Shown here one piece after another: positions 40,701 to 47,613 of a stretch of 64,000 bases of DNA. The stretch comes from Enoplosus armatus. Taxonomy: Eukaryota > Chordata > Actinopteri > Centrarchiformes > Enoplosidae. The notes beneath the pieces were generated by a model, which was not told where the DNA came from, did no database searches, and was given only the letters and a program-made list of their open reading frames with translations. The translations under genes and the position numbers were made by a program. Position 1 is the first letter of the stretch, and the number at the start of each line of letters is the position of its first letter. Where the stretch lies: NCBI RefSeq assembly GCF_043641665.1, contig NC_092188.1, positions 21,428,204 to 21,492,203 on the forward strand. The letters are read 5' to 3'.

Positions 40701-43700
40701 AAACAGATTAAATTTGAGTTCATTTTGAAACCTTTATCATTTAAGATCAGCTAGAGAAGCAAAAGCTGACTTCTAGTGCGTTCGATTCACCGCATTGAGA
40801 AGGACGGCCGCTGGTCACCATGGGCAGGCAGGGCCACGATACCTCTGCTGCGGCTCCTGGGATGCGTATCCAGCGCTCCCAGAGCAAGATGAGCCTGTCT
40901 GCATCGTTTGAAGCGCTGGCCGTCTATTTCCCCTGCATGAACTCCTTCGATGAGGAGGACGGAGGTAAGACGACATCCGGGGAAATGTCACAGCTGTGCT
41001 GTTTAACATGAGGCAGAGAGGGTGGAGATGGATGTAGGATTAGTGGGAAGATGCAGAGGTAGTGATTGTTTGGAGAATTGGGGGCATGTTGAGAGATGTA
41101 ATTAGTTTAATTAGAATGACAGGGTAGTAATATGGTGCTTGAGCTGTGTGTGGTAATATTACTAATTGATATATATATATATATATATGCCTACATCTCA
41201 GGAGCAGTCAGTTTATCATCCAGCCCATCAGTGTGTTGTGAAATGCACACACTGCTTCTGTTGTTGCTACTGCCGTCAGTGGTGGTGTTGACATAGGAAC
41301 CTGTCTGCTGATATATGCTAATCTCACCAATATCTCATTTCTTCTTGGTGACTTTAAATCTGACTCTGAATGAAAACAAAGCAATTAGTAAGTGGACTGA
41401 GACATTGTTTAGTATCTTGTGGGTGGTAGTGTTTATTTAGCTTAGGACTGTCACTTCAAATTTCCTGAACAGTAGTGATGACGCCTACTGTATGTTTATA
41501 TTTATGCCTCCCATGATGCTCTCACCACTTCCTATTCCAGTGGCAGGGGAGTTATTCTCAGAGAAACGGAGTACATTGTGGATTTGCATTCACTCTTTCA
41601 TACCTCTACTTTTATTACCTCTAAAAATGTCATCACACCAGATTTTATTTCTTTTTTTTAGCTCCAGCTTCACACACACATTTACTCACACTTCCAGTGC
41701 TGGCCGCCGATCAGCTCCACTAGACTGTCATTGTCTTTTTTTCTATCTGGCAAGGCCGAGATTTGAGGGCACTGACCTTCTGGTGTCGAGCCAGTTTGTC
41801 GAACCTTCAGGTCACTGCTGCTTCGGGCTTGACAGATACTTTACAGAAGTGCTTGGCCCGACATTCTCCAGCCAGTGCTGATAATGCTCCTGTCTTTGGC
41901 ACATTTACCTCATCTGACATAACTTTAAATGCAGTTGTGTGCATATTTGTTTTGTCTTTAAAGTGGATACATACAGTGTGTGTGTGTGATGTGTATGTAT
42001 GTAAACAGGATTTCGGAGTTATGGTCTACGCCATGGTGTGTTCATGGATCAATCTGTTACAAATATAAGATCCCCTATTCATTGGTATTATAGCATAGCA
42101 AGTAGAGTAAGGGCTGCATATTTGTGATTTGAATCAGCAGTGTAAATGAGAACATATGCATCTCATAATTTGTGCAAAAAGCAGGAAAAGAGATTTGCCT
42201 TGCTTGAAAGTGGTGTGTTTTTAATGTTGATGGATTGATTGGTTGGCGGAAGAGATGTATGAGCAGCCGTTTTGCTGCTGACGTCAGAGACGACCTCTGT
42301 GGCTCCGTCTCCCATTGTAACCTGTGAAGAGCTAGAGGAGGAGGAGGAGGCGGAAGCCGGCTGAATGACTGAGATTTCAAGGCTGAAAGGCTCCACGTCT
42401 GTTTACACCCGCCTGAGATAGGACACAGGATCATCTCTCCTCTCCTCTCCTCAGCTCCTCCTCTGGCGAGACGAGGGAGGAGAGAGGAGGGAGAGTGAAG
42501 ACAGCAGGCGCCACAAAGGGCCCATGATGCTGCTGCAGTAGGAATGCGCTGTTCGAGACGTGATTCATCCGCACACACTGGGAAATTACAATGTGACAAC
42601 GGCGTAAGGTCTATGGATAGCCGATTGTTTGTCATCACTTTGCACCTGGGGCTTGCAAACTGACAGCAACTCTTTTATTACTTTCGTCTGGCTTGGCAGC
42701 GATTATCTGACCTCTGGGAAATAACACGCTGCCCTCATTCTGCATTCATTTGATTACGGACGAGAAAAAAGAAATTCCATAACTATAATTTGTGCAACTA
42801 ACTTTTAGTAATGCTTGCTTGGCCATAGGCATGCAAGATGTTTAAACTGGATATATTTCAGGCGCTAACACACCAGTTAGACAGAGCTCAGTGGCTAAAT
42901 ATCAAGTGAAGTATCTAATACAGACACAACCAATGTGTGTCATTTCATTTTAGGCTCCCGAGCGTCTTTACTGCATGTTGTGATGGCTCTCTCTTTGCTC
43001 AGACTGCAGGAGAATGTGCTTGCCTCTTTCTTAACGGGATTCAAAATGAAACATAACAGTGATGCTGTGTGTGTATGTGTGCGTGTGTGTGTGTGTGCTG
43101 GTTGCCAGGCGGGTGTTTACCGATTGGAGCATTCGTACTTTTTGTGTTGGTATCTGTGCATCTGCCACAGGCGCAGCCACGTGGCCCCCACACGCAGGTT
43201 GTCAGGGAGGCTGGGTGGAGATGAGCAGCGGCAGGGATAATGGGGGGAGTCAGCTGTCATCTTGGATCAGCGAGGATGGGGGGGGGGACGCAGACGTTGG
43301 ATGTTTGTAGGTGGAGCACGGACTTACTACATCTCCCACAAGACCCCCAGAGGGGGGCTGTGCATGTTGTTCTGTTCAACAGACACACAAAGAGCCATAC
43401 TTCTGTAGAGCTCGCTGAATGAGTGACCTGGTTCGACTGTCTCAGTGAGATTGCAGTGATCCTTCCTAGAATAAGATATACTCGTGTCTTGGTACAGAGA
43501 CTGATTTCCATTCAGAGTTGTCATTGTGTTTTGTTTTCCCTCTGGAGTGATGCTTCTGTGAGCCAATGAGAGTAATAATCCATGTGAACGCAACTCGCTG
43601 TGTGAGTCACAAAATGATTCAGTGTCGTGGATTAACAGTCTCCATCGCTCTTTCTCTCTCTGCCTCTCTCTGTCTTTGCGTGTCTTTCTGTGCGCAGAAG

Positions 43701-45131
43701 CGGGAGGTAAGAAGTTGCGCAGCACGATCCAGCGGAGCACAGAGACGGGCCTGGCGGTGGAGATGAGGAGCAGGATGACTCGGCAGGCCAGCCGGGAGTC
43801 CACGGACGGCAGCATGAACAGCTACAGCTCCGAGGGAAAGTAAGGACACGAGCACTCACGTTCTCAAAACGCTCCTACAGACATCTTTGACTGGGAGCAG
43901 TTTGTATAAACACAGCAAACAATTCAAAACTTTGGTTTGATATATTCGTTTTCGCTCCTCCTGATCTTCATGACATTTAATAGGCCACAGCACCTTTCAT
44001 CTCCGTGGTAACCGGTGTGCCTGTCTCTCTTTCAGTCTCATCTTCCCTGGTGTGAGGCTCTCCTCAGATGCTCAGTTCAGTGACTTCCTGGATGGTCTTG
44101 GCCCCGCCCAGCTGGTCGGACGACAGACGTTGGCTACTCCACCTATGGGTGAGAACAAGAATCACTTTATTCTATACATCAACATGGTAGCTTGGTAAAG
44201 CTCTTTGCACTTAAAATTTAAAATCTTAATGAAGCAAGCTTATTCACCTTGTAAGTCATACGTGATTGTATTCTTTATATACTGTCAAATATATATATAT
44301 ATATATACAATACAAACTTGTATTAACTTACCTTATAGACTGATAAATCTTAAGAAAGTAGTGTGTGTTAACAGTTTTTGCTGTTTTTGTTATTCAGGTG
44401 ACATCCAGATCGGTATGGTGGACAAGAAAGGAGCACTGGAGGTGGAGATCATCAGAGCCCGTGGCCTTGTGGGAAAACCAGGTTCCAAGGCACTGCCAGG
44501 TAATTTAAGCTCTGACACTGTCATTATCACAGGCAATTACACACTTATCTCATAAATTCAACGTACCCGCAGATAGATGGTAAAAGTTTCCTTAGGGCTT
44601 TGGGATATATACATTTTCTCACCTCTCCTGCGTCCCCCTCTCCTCTCCCCTCTCCTCAGCACCATATGTAAAGGTCTACCTTTTGGAAAACGGAGTCTGC
44701 ATAGCCAAAAAGAAAACAAAAGTAGCAAGAAAAACCTTGGATCCTCTTTACCAGCAGCAACTGCCGTTTGAGGAGAGTCCGGGAGGGAAGGTGTTACAGG
44801 TAATTAGCGTCTCACAGTAATTAAAGCAGAAACTCTGAATCAGTCTCACTAAAACAACTTAATTTCTCTCTGTTTAAACTCGTGTCCTCCTTTTGATTCA
44901 TTTCGTTTCCTGTGTTCTTCCCTGCAGGTCATCGTTTGGGGCGACTATGGACGTATGGACCATAAATCATTCATGGGAGCAGTTCAGATACTGTTAGATG
45001 AGCTGGACCTGTCCAACATGGTGATTGGCTGGTTCAAGCTCTTTCCTCCTTCCTCATTGGTGGACCCTACTCTGGCCCCACTGACAAGAAGAGCTTCCCA
45101 ATCCTCACTGGACAGTTTCTCTCGATCATAG
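1317..45131 (+). CDS. rims2: RIMS2 (RIM2), 3' part of gene: linker between C2A and C2B, and C2B
   Basis: RIM2 is a presynaptic active-zone scaffold that helps prime vesicles and position calcium channels. The window holds only its C-terminal part; the zinc finger, PDZ and C2A domains would lie upstream of base 1. Likely coding joins are 1317-1455, 1828-1929, 3495-3560, 4345-4461, 7732-7917, 9589-9695, (17093-17125), 19104-19204, 21853-22019, (22584-22823), 29683-29927, 43698-43839, 44036-44148, 44398-44499, 44660-44799 and 44928-45131; those in brackets are cassettes. All phases agree across joins. Diagnostic stretches remembered from mammalian RIM2 include SSTLSVPEQVMSSNHC, SRSRSTERP, MRSMPSL, GRSAPPSPAL, RRGRQLPQLPP, SSDSDVSDVSAVSRTSSASR and the C2B domain. 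Order with DCSTAMP and DPYS matches human 8q22. RIMS1 is the main alternative, but the linker text fits RIMS2 better. The teleost a/b duplicate is undecided. Confidence 0.96.
1828..1929 (+). CDS. rims2: RIMS2 linker exon (RVDHHSVSEDNYSPD exon)
   Basis: This 102-nt exon is phase 2 on both sides, so it can be skipped without breaking frame. It encodes SRSLDPAFDLRPSQYSSSSR followed by VDHHSVSEDNYSPD. The end resembles the mammalian RIM2 segment RMDRHRVMDDHYSPD. The acceptor is a tandem CAGCAG, so splicing three bases later would remove one residue. The donor is CAG|gtacac. Confidence 0.82.
1930..3494. other. rims2 intron; CT-rich end
   Basis: No exon, repeat family or RNA recognised. The last 250 bases are strongly CT-rich and form an unusually long pyrimidine tract before the 3495 acceptor. 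Confidence 0.55.
3495..3560 (+). CDS. rims2: RIMS2 linker exon (HFLTLPRTRHTQ exon)
   Basis: A 66-nt exon, phase 2 to phase 2, follows a long CT-rich tract and ggttgcag, with donor CCCAG|gtagac. It encodes HFLTLPRTRHTQPTDDPQKD. Mammalian RIM2 has HFLTLPRSRYTQ at the equivalent place, so identity is good. It is a symmetric cassette of 22 codons. Confidence 0.87.
3561..4344. other. rims2 intron; nothing recognised
   Basis: Single-copy-looking intron with no conserved frame seen. Confidence 0.5.
4345..4461 (+). CDS. rims2: RIMS2 linker exon (probable alternative cassette)
   Basis: A 117-nt phase 2 to phase 2 exon lies after tattttttcggcag, with donor GAGAG|gtattg. The peptide begins NHRVYPICREEAVRLLRS and continues with TRMARAYSEGAYSSDYDYE. 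The reading frame is open and fits both neighbours. I do not recall the exact mammalian counterpart, but the basic start and the Tyr/Ser/Asp-rich end suit the RIM linker. Human isoforms that I recall join the neighbouring exons directly, so this may be alternative. Confidence 0.75.
4462..7731. other. rims2 intron; no exon recognised
   Basis: Several AG sites were tested for a phase-2 exon, and each hits an early stop. A C-run at 5071-5080 and AT-rich tracts occur. From about 7140 a stretch starting cactttaaaggtccatacc could be a decayed dispersed element, but no matching opposite end was found. Confidence 0.5.
7732..7917 (+). CDS. rims2: RIMS2 linker exon (SRSRSTERP / GRSAPPSPAL exon)
   Basis: This 186-nt exon is phase 2 to phase 2. 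It encodes DRHEYHSRSRSADQRPTIER, PTSRSRSTERPHDSSLMRSM and PSLPSGRSAPPSPALTR, close to the mammalian RIM2 run from DRQPYHRSRS to GRSAPPSPALSRS. Repeated Ser-Arg dipeptides make it basic and probably disordered. The acceptor is ctctgtag|G and the donor ACGAG|gtgtga. Confidence 0.94.
8664..8735 (+). CDS. Candidate RIMS2 cassette exon, 72 nt
   Basis: The sequence tttctttacacatgtcccag precedes the segment, and TTTC|gtgagt is a near-ideal donor. It is phase 2 to phase 2, exactly what an insert between the flanking exons needs. The frame is open and reads HDSPDTVDSVLARFHLEH and then TAHTLS. I know no homologue, so support rests only on splice sites, phase and an open frame. It could be chance. Confidence 0.4.
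9589..9695 (+). CDS. rims2: RIMS2 linker exon with the RIM-BP-binding proline motif
   Basis: The exon encodes AHPHSGSVQTSPTSTPMSS then RRGRQLPQLPPTGKDR, matching mammalian SGSVQTSPSSTP and RRGRQLPQLPPKG. The RQLPQLP core fits the Arg-x-x-Pro-x-x-Pro type motif that, in mammalian RIMs, binds the SH3 domains of RIM-binding proteins and so links RIM to calcium channels. The exon enters in phase 2 and ends with the single base A (phase 1). All cassettes downstream start in phase 1. Donor is A|gtaagt. Confidence 0.95.
10054..10086 (+). CDS. Candidate RIMS2 33-nt microexon
   Basis: A strong pyrimidine tract and ctctctcag precede AAGATGGAGAC, and GAAG|gtctgt follows. Phase 1 to phase 1 fits after the preceding exon. 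The insert would read KDGDEGTEPCEG, strongly acidic. Its length equals that of the better supported microexon at 17093. No homologue is known to me. Confidence 0.4.
11122..11157. repeat. CT dinucleotide repeat
   Basis: About 18 TC units inside a longer CT-rich tract (10870-11160). Confidence 0.97.
11473..11523 (+). CDS. Candidate RIMS2 51-nt cassette exon
   Basis: The segment lies between actcctaag and CCAG|gtgtgt. In phase 1 it is open and would insert KGTGEEHGTPQPQNGRPG. The acceptor tract is weak. It has the same length and phase, and partly the same peptide (EE and NGR), as the candidate at 12310. It may be a duplicated cassette or chance. Confidence 0.28.
12310..12360 (+). CDS. Candidate RIMS2 51-nt cassette exon with a GC donor
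   Basis: The stretch ctgtctctctactag precedes it, and AAAG|gcaagt is a consensus non-canonical GC donor. Read in phase 1 it stays open and would insert TADCEEKPHGPPVNGRKG, returning to phase 1. Using the GT six codons earlier would break frame, which is why the GC site is preferred here. Transcript evidence would be needed. Confidence 0.25.
13331..13417 (+). CDS. Candidate RIMS2 87-nt cassette exon
   Basis: It lies between cttgctgtag and ACACAG|gttggt, is phase 1 to phase 1 and fully open. The insert would begin KVTWEDQQRGLNGSLSDGG and end TQPHPSLTDTG. The polypyrimidine tract is interrupted by GT repeats, and the donor is only fair. No homologue recalled. Confidence 0.3.
16269..16308. repeat. 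GT microsatellite
   Basis: GT array of about 20 units with one C interruption. Confidence 0.95.
16958..16980. repeat. Poly-C run, 23 bases
   Basis: Pure C homopolymer in a CT-rich intronic region. Length is likely to be unreliable in assembly. Confidence 0.95.
17093..17125 (+). CDS. rims2: RIMS2 33-nt microexon (EDMDS exon)
   Basis: The acceptor is gatcccag and the donor CTCAG|gtctgt. Phase 1 to phase 1. It would read (K/E)DMDSPSWTNSG. A mouse RIM2 isoform that I recall has EDMDSTRKRNSG just before the MDIEER segment, the same length and place, so this is likely the orthologous alternative microexon. Confidence 0.68.
17126..19103. other. rims2 intron; nothing recognised
   Basis: Low-complexity CT-rich DNA up to about 17400, then ordinary intronic sequence. 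No frame with homology was seen. Confidence 0.5.
19104..19204 (+). CDS. rims2: RIMS2 linker exon (MDMEERTRQMKLKMNKYKQ exon)
   Basis: The exon reads MDMEERTRQMKLKMNKYKQ then GAGSDSRLEQDYHK, almost identical to mammalian RIM2. The first two bases GT complete a codon: AGT (Ser) after the exon ending at 9695, or GGT (Gly) after any phase-1 cassette ending in G. It ends in phase 0 at CACAAG|gtaaca. It is not symmetric alone, so skipping it requires skipping its partners as well. Confidence 0.95.
19503..19966. mobile_element. MITE-like nonautonomous DNA transposon with inverted ends
   Basis: The left end reads ttaaagggtcagttcaccca and the right end, reversed, reads ttaaaggctcagtcaccca; the match continues through aaatcaca versus aaatgaca. 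The element is about 460 bases with no coding capacity. The outer TTAA could be a piggyBac-type target, but this is not proven. It lies in the intron after the 19204 donor. Confidence 0.72.
21040..21100. repeat. Possible teleost dispersed repeat remnant
   Basis: Two runs of aagaagagtacaag(t/c)(a/g)ta lie about 45 bases apart, around tcaaatggaaatactcaaga. The wording resembles a common teleost repeat recalled from other genomes. Family not resolved. Confidence 0.35.
21853..22019 (+). CDS. rims2: RIMS2 linker exon (SSDSDVSDVSAVSRTSSASR exon)
   Basis: The exon follows tttctctgcag and encodes RSGRDPRGSDNLSAKSSDSD, VSDVSAVSRTSSASRFSSTS and YMSVQSERPQGNRKI. The Ser-rich core is a hallmark of RIM1/RIM2. 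It enters in phase 0 and leaves in phase 2 at ATCCG|gtaggc. Confidence 0.96.
22584..22823 (+). CDS. rims2: RIMS2 240-nt charged Gly/Glu/Lys-rich cassette exon
   Basis: Flanked by gtctccgccctcag and CTCAG|gtaaca, this 80-codon segment is phase 2 to phase 2 and open throughout. It starts QLQSRSQSREGDEQLGEVLE, runs through an EEEEAGGGGGQ stretch and a Lys/Gly/Ser-rich part, and ends DLHQRSISETDLR. High Gly and Glu content predicts disorder. I do not recall it in mammalian RIM2, whose text joins NRKIS to VFTSKMQNRQM directly, so it is probably an optional fish cassette. Confidence 0.68.
23118..23790. mobile_element. Diverged second copy of the 19503 element
   Basis: It shares acccaaatcacaaaa, then gccatgcagat, then a later tctg(t/c)ggattatc stretch and (c)aagatac...agtaagtg in the same order as the first copy. 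The ends are decayed, and an extra segment of about 250 bases lies in the middle. Confidence 0.55.
27453..27474. other. Perfect 9-bp hairpin with 4-base loop
   Basis: gagactaca, gtaa, tgtagtctc: an exact inverted repeat. It lies in a rims2 intron and may be part of a small decayed element; no function is known. Confidence 0.6.
29631..29654. repeat. Poly-C tract next to the 29683 splice acceptor
   Basis: Two C runs separated by one T, ending about 28 bases before the acceptor AG. Confidence 0.95.
29683..29927 (+). CDS. rims2: RIMS2 linker exon (KSTSISGDMC / QSDTAVGTVG exon)
   Basis: This 245-nt exon encodes DFASKMKNRQMG, KSTSISGDMCNLEKTDGSQS, DTAVGTVGTDDKKRRSSIGA and ends SRKSRSTSQLSQT, very close to mammalian RIM2. 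It enters in phase 2, accepting either CG (from 22019, Arg) or AG (from 22823, Ser), and ends with one base G. The acceptor is ggctgacag, with a poly-C tract about 28 bases upstream. Confidence 0.96.
33506..33535. repeat. Short tandem repeat, 11-bp unit, nearly three copies
   Basis: cctgtcagcaa repeated with the last copy partial. Nothing else notable. Confidence 0.8.
37755..37789. repeat. GT microsatellite, about 17 units
   Basis: Nearly pure GT array in the large rims2 intron. Confidence 0.95.
40400..40819 (+). promoter_or_regulatory. Probable internal promoter and 5' UTR of RIM2-gamma
   Basis: The stretch before the gamma ATG is locally GC- and CpG-richer than the surrounding intron and has an inverted CCAAT box (attgg, 40478-40482). 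No TATA box was found at a convincing place. In mammals gamma RIMs are made from internal promoters, which supports a start here. The exact start site and any 5' UTR intron are unknown. Confidence 0.55.
40820..40964 (+). CDS. rims2: RIM2-gamma alternative first coding exon
   Basis: ATG lies in a strong context (caccATGG). The exon encodes MGRQGHDTSAAAPG, then RIQRSQSKMSLSASFEALA and VYFPCMNSFDEEDG, ending with one base G at GGAG|gtaaga. The segments RSQS, SLSASFEALA and YFPCMNS are the N-terminal signature of gamma RIMs (RIM2-gamma and RIM4). Phase 1 fits the exon at 43698 exactly and gives the join DGEAGGKKLRS. Together with the last five exons the predicted protein is 281 residues, the usual size for gamma RIMs, which carry only C2B. 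Confidence 0.92.
41169..41188. repeat. AT dinucleotide repeat
   Basis: About ten AT units in the intron after the gamma first exon. Confidence 0.93.
42279..42286. promoter_or_regulatory. Perfect CRE palindrome TGACGTCA
   Basis: The 8-bp consensus bound by CREB/ATF factors sits in a CpG-richer, purine-rich block about 1.4 kb upstream of the first common exon. It may mark an enhancer or another internal start. An isolated match can also be chance. Confidence 0.35.
43698..43839 (+). CDS. rims2: RIMS2 exon common to long and gamma forms (KKLRSTIQRSTETGLAVEM)
   Basis: After ctgtgcgcag the exon reads AGGKKLRSTIQRSTETGLAV, EMRSRMTRQASRESTDGSMN and SYSSEG, near-identical to mammalian RIM2. Its first two bases AA give Glu after the 29927 or gamma exon (both end in G) and Lys after the 9695 exon (ends in A). 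The latter reproduces the mammalian short-linker text DRKAGGKKLRS. It ends in phase 2 at GAAA|gtaagg. The acceptor is a CAGAAG tandem. Confidence 0.97.
44036..44148 (+). CDS. rims2: RIMS2 exon (LIFPGVRLSSDAQFSDFLDGLGPAQ)
   Basis: It encodes LIFPGVRLSSDAQFSDFLDG and LGPAQLVGRQTLATPPMG, the invariant stretch just before C2B in all RIMs. Enters in phase 2, leaves in phase 1. Acceptor ctctttcag, donor ATGG|gtgaga. Confidence 0.97.
44288..44307. repeat. AT dinucleotide repeat
   Basis: About ten AT units in the short intron before the first C2B exon. Confidence 0.9.
44398..44499 (+). CDS. rims2: RIMS2 C2B domain exon 1
   Basis: Encodes DIQIGMVDKKGALEVEIIRA and RGLVGKPGSKALP, the first strands of C2B. 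Symmetric phase 1 to phase 1. Acceptor ttattcag, donor CCAG|gtaatt. In known RIMs C2B does not bind calcium; it binds partners such as liprin-alpha and acidic lipid. Confidence 0.97.
44660..44799 (+). CDS. rims2: RIMS2 C2B domain exon 2
   Basis: Encodes PYVKVYLLENGVCIAKKKTK and VARKTLDPLYQQQLPFEESP, then GGKVLQ. The polybasic KKKTKVARK strand is the lipid- and protein-binding surface of C2 domains. Phase 1 to phase 0; acceptor ctcctcag, donor TACAG|gtaatt. Confidence 0.97.
44928..45131 (+). CDS. rims2: RIMS2 last coding exon, end of C2B and C-terminus
   Basis: Reads VIVWGDYGRMDHKSFMGAVQ, ILLDELDLSNMVIGWFKLFP and PSSLVDPTLAPLTRRASQSS, ending LDSFSRS and TAG at 45129-45131. The C-terminus is slightly shorter than the mammalian SSLESSTGPSYSRS tail. 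The acceptor is cttccctgcag. Confidence 0.97.
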   Translation, partial: VIVWGDYGRMDHKSFMGAVQILLDELDLSNMVIGWFKLFPPSSLVDPTLAPLTRRASQSSLDSFSRS

Positions 45132-47358
45132 CAGCGTGTGGACTGATAGCGTTGTTGTAGCAGCCAGTGTTGCGATTACAGGACACGCCCCCCGGTTACA
45201 CTGCATGCTTGATGTTGTGTCTTCTGAGCCTGTTTCTAGGGGTGCAAACGTGATCCTGTGTTTTAAGCAAAAACGTTGCGCACATTGTGCACGTGGCGAA
45301 GCGTGTTGCGAGCGCCCGGCGGCCGGGATTGCCGGGTGTTGTTGTTGTTGTTTGGAGGAAGCTGGAATGAACTCCTTAGCACGAGGAATCCGTCAGTTCC
45401 AGGTTTTCATCCAATTCGAAGCCATGGGGGTCAGTACTGGGAACCACTAAACGAGTTCTACAGAAACCCTTTTCGAATGAAAAATAAATGTTTTGCTTTG
45501 ATTTTTTTTTTTGGTTTTGTTTTCATTTGTTTTGTTTTATTTTTTTCTTTTAATGTCAGTGTACTTGTATCTGAAGGGGGTGACAGTGTTTCTAACCAGA
45601 TGCTTGGTCACGCCACGCCAACAGACCTAGCTGTGTAGATGGAGTTTTGGAGACCATCACTTTGGGTGAGGTGTGTCCCAGCTTATATCCACCCCCACAC
45701 ACACACACCCCCCCACCCCCCCAAAACCCCAAAAGAGATGCCCTGCATATAGGTTTATGTACTGAATCAACCCGTACTGGTAAATCACCAGAAAGACTTC
45801 AAAATGAATCAGAGGCAATATTGAAGTGGCTACCATCAACACTCAGAATATACAGTAAAGATCCAAACCCAATGAAAAGATGTACAATCTACCATCATTC
45901 TTTCTCTGTTGATATATTGTATGAAAATTAAATGAGAAAAAAAAAGTATTTTTATTTTCCTTTTTAGTTCATTTGCATGGACACAAATTTAGCTGAATTA
46001 AAAAAGAAAAAAGAAAATTATTTTCTTGAGGCTGCAACTTGCAAAAAAAGACGAAGAAAAATAAATAAAACAGATCAGCCATTTTCAACAATTTATATTA
46101 TTTTTAAAGATAAATTTCACTAGTGCATGGTTTTCAAGGGGAGTGAATGCAACATCGTGATTTAAAAAAAAAAGAAGACATTGTTTCTCATTCTTTAGAC
46201 CATTCATGAGTCTGTGTTCTGCAGACATGCAGATAAGGAAAGAAACTTAAAGGAAACTTTTGGAGTTATCTAACAGAAAATGTTTATGTGACAAAAAGTG
46301 ATAATGAAAATAAATGTAAATTATTTATTTCATTGTAAAAGGCTCACGCCTTATAAAGATAAACATTATGTGCAAATTGTACATGTTTCTCTTTTTCTTC
46401 CTTGTCCCAGGGTACTTCTCATTGTACTATTCATCGCTACCATTGTTCAGTCCCCTGATATTGTCCAGATTTTAGGACTGTTGGTTATTTTACAGTTCTG
46501 TATTGTTTCAGTATGTATTTGATTTGGGATTTGATTTGTTTAACAAGCATGTTGAAAAGGATTTTCTGCAACATGGCTTGGGCACACCTTAAAGTAACTC
46601 AGCATGTTTTGATAAAGATGATATTTGGAATTTTTGCAGTTTCTTGTACAGTGCATGTCAACTTCATTACTTTTCTCCCTCACCTTAAATTGAACTCTAC
46701 AGCAAATTAGTTCTTGGTCTTCCACGGCCAATTATTGAAGTTTTAACAAAAAACATTCCACCCCCAAGGTCATGTTTTCTTTCAGGTTTTTGAGAAAAAA
46801 AAGTGACAAGGAAAATATTTTATATTTAATGGAGGTTGAAGAAACAGTTGTGATTGCAAGTGTATTTTATTTCAGTATTGTTGACGAACATGCAAAAATA
46901 ATCTGTGTTGGTACAGCAAGAGGTCTATACCTAATCAAGAGGCAGCAGACATGCAAGAGATGTGTGTTGCTCTGGTTCAATTTTACAGGCACTGTTTGTG
47001 AAGATGAGCTAATCACAAGTTCAAATAACAAGGGATATTGCCACAGAAAATGTTTTTTTTTTCTTGTTTTAATGAAAATGAAATTAATTTACTATATTTT
47101 TGTTAGTTTTATTTAAAAGCCAAGACCAGTTTATTTTTTATTTTCTATTTTTAGTAATTATAAATACTTCTCGTGTCTGGGAAGTATATGAATCTTATAG
47201 TTGCAGTATGTCTGAATGAAATTGAACCGAGGCATTATTCCTTTTCCATATGACGATAATACGTTTTAATGTCCAAGAAAACCTTGTCGCTGTAACAAGC
47301 TACAGTGTATATTTTCATTTGAATTTTCATTGTACATACCTTTAGATGTCAGAATTTG

Positions 47359-47364
47359 AATAAA
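47359..47364 (+). terminator. Candidate poly-A signal AATAAA for rims2
   Basis: Canonical hexamer near the end of the A/T-rich 3' UTR. The downstream GT-rich element is weak, so the next signal may be used instead. Confidence 0.35.
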
Positions 47365-47560
47365 CGAGCTACCATGAATAGATTGATAGACTCTTTTGGA
47401 ACAGGAAAAATGCCTCACATGAAGACAAAGACATATGTTATTTATCCTTTTGAATGCCTTTTCATTTTCTCTTTTTGGTGCAATGTGTTAATGCCAAGGC
47501 TATGTCTTGGTTAAGTATGGTTGAGTACAGAGATTTATGTAAGTTATTTTTCAAATTAAA

Positions 47561-47566
47561 AATAAA
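47561..47566 (+). terminator. Probable poly-A signal AATAAA for rims2
   Basis: AATAAA is followed about 25 bases later by a GT-rich stretch (gtgttgggtgatg), the usual arrangement, and then by the CA repeat where A/T-rich UTR-like sequence stops. Confidence 0.5.
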
Positions 47567-47611
47567 AAATTGATATTACACTGATGCCAAGTGTTGGGTG
47601 ATGATGACAAT

Positions 47612-47613
<2 letters not shown>

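Larger units (their letters stand above)
29928..40819. other. rims2 10.9-kb intron before the gamma first exon
   Basis: For the long form this is part of the intron from 29928 to 43697. It contains the GT repeat at 37755-37789, an 11-bp tandem repeat near 33506-33535, and a possible conserved element at 34310-34440. No additional coding exon was supported. The last 400 bases are the gamma promoter region. Confidence 0.5.
40965..43697. other. rims2 intron between gamma first exon and common exons
   Basis: Contains an AT repeat at 41169-41188, GT repeats near 43064-43098, a G-run at 43278-43287 and a GC-rich block at 42260-42560 with a CRE palindrome. No coding exon supported. Confidence 0.5.
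45132..47590 (+). other. rims2: rims2 3' untranslated region (probable extent)
   Basis: Sequence after the TAG is A/T-rich from 45900 onward with many poly-T and poly-A runs, typical of a long neuronal 3' UTR. A CpG-rich part lies at 45240-45340 and a C/CA tract at 45692-45726. Possible early poly-A signals occur near 46060 (aataaataaaa). No open frame of interest. Confidence 0.6.

Noticed and set aside
42075..42638. 187-residue minus-strand open frame
   Set aside because: Composed of GC-rich intronic low complexity with no homology recalled; more likely antisense chance over the CRE block.
43327..43855. Minus-strand frames of 162, 78 and 75 residues
   Set aside because: They are shadows antisense to the well-supported exon 43698-43839.
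45136..45638. Open frames of 104 and 120 residues after the rims2 stop
   Set aside because: They lie in the 3' UTR, overlap each other in different frames and match nothing recognised.
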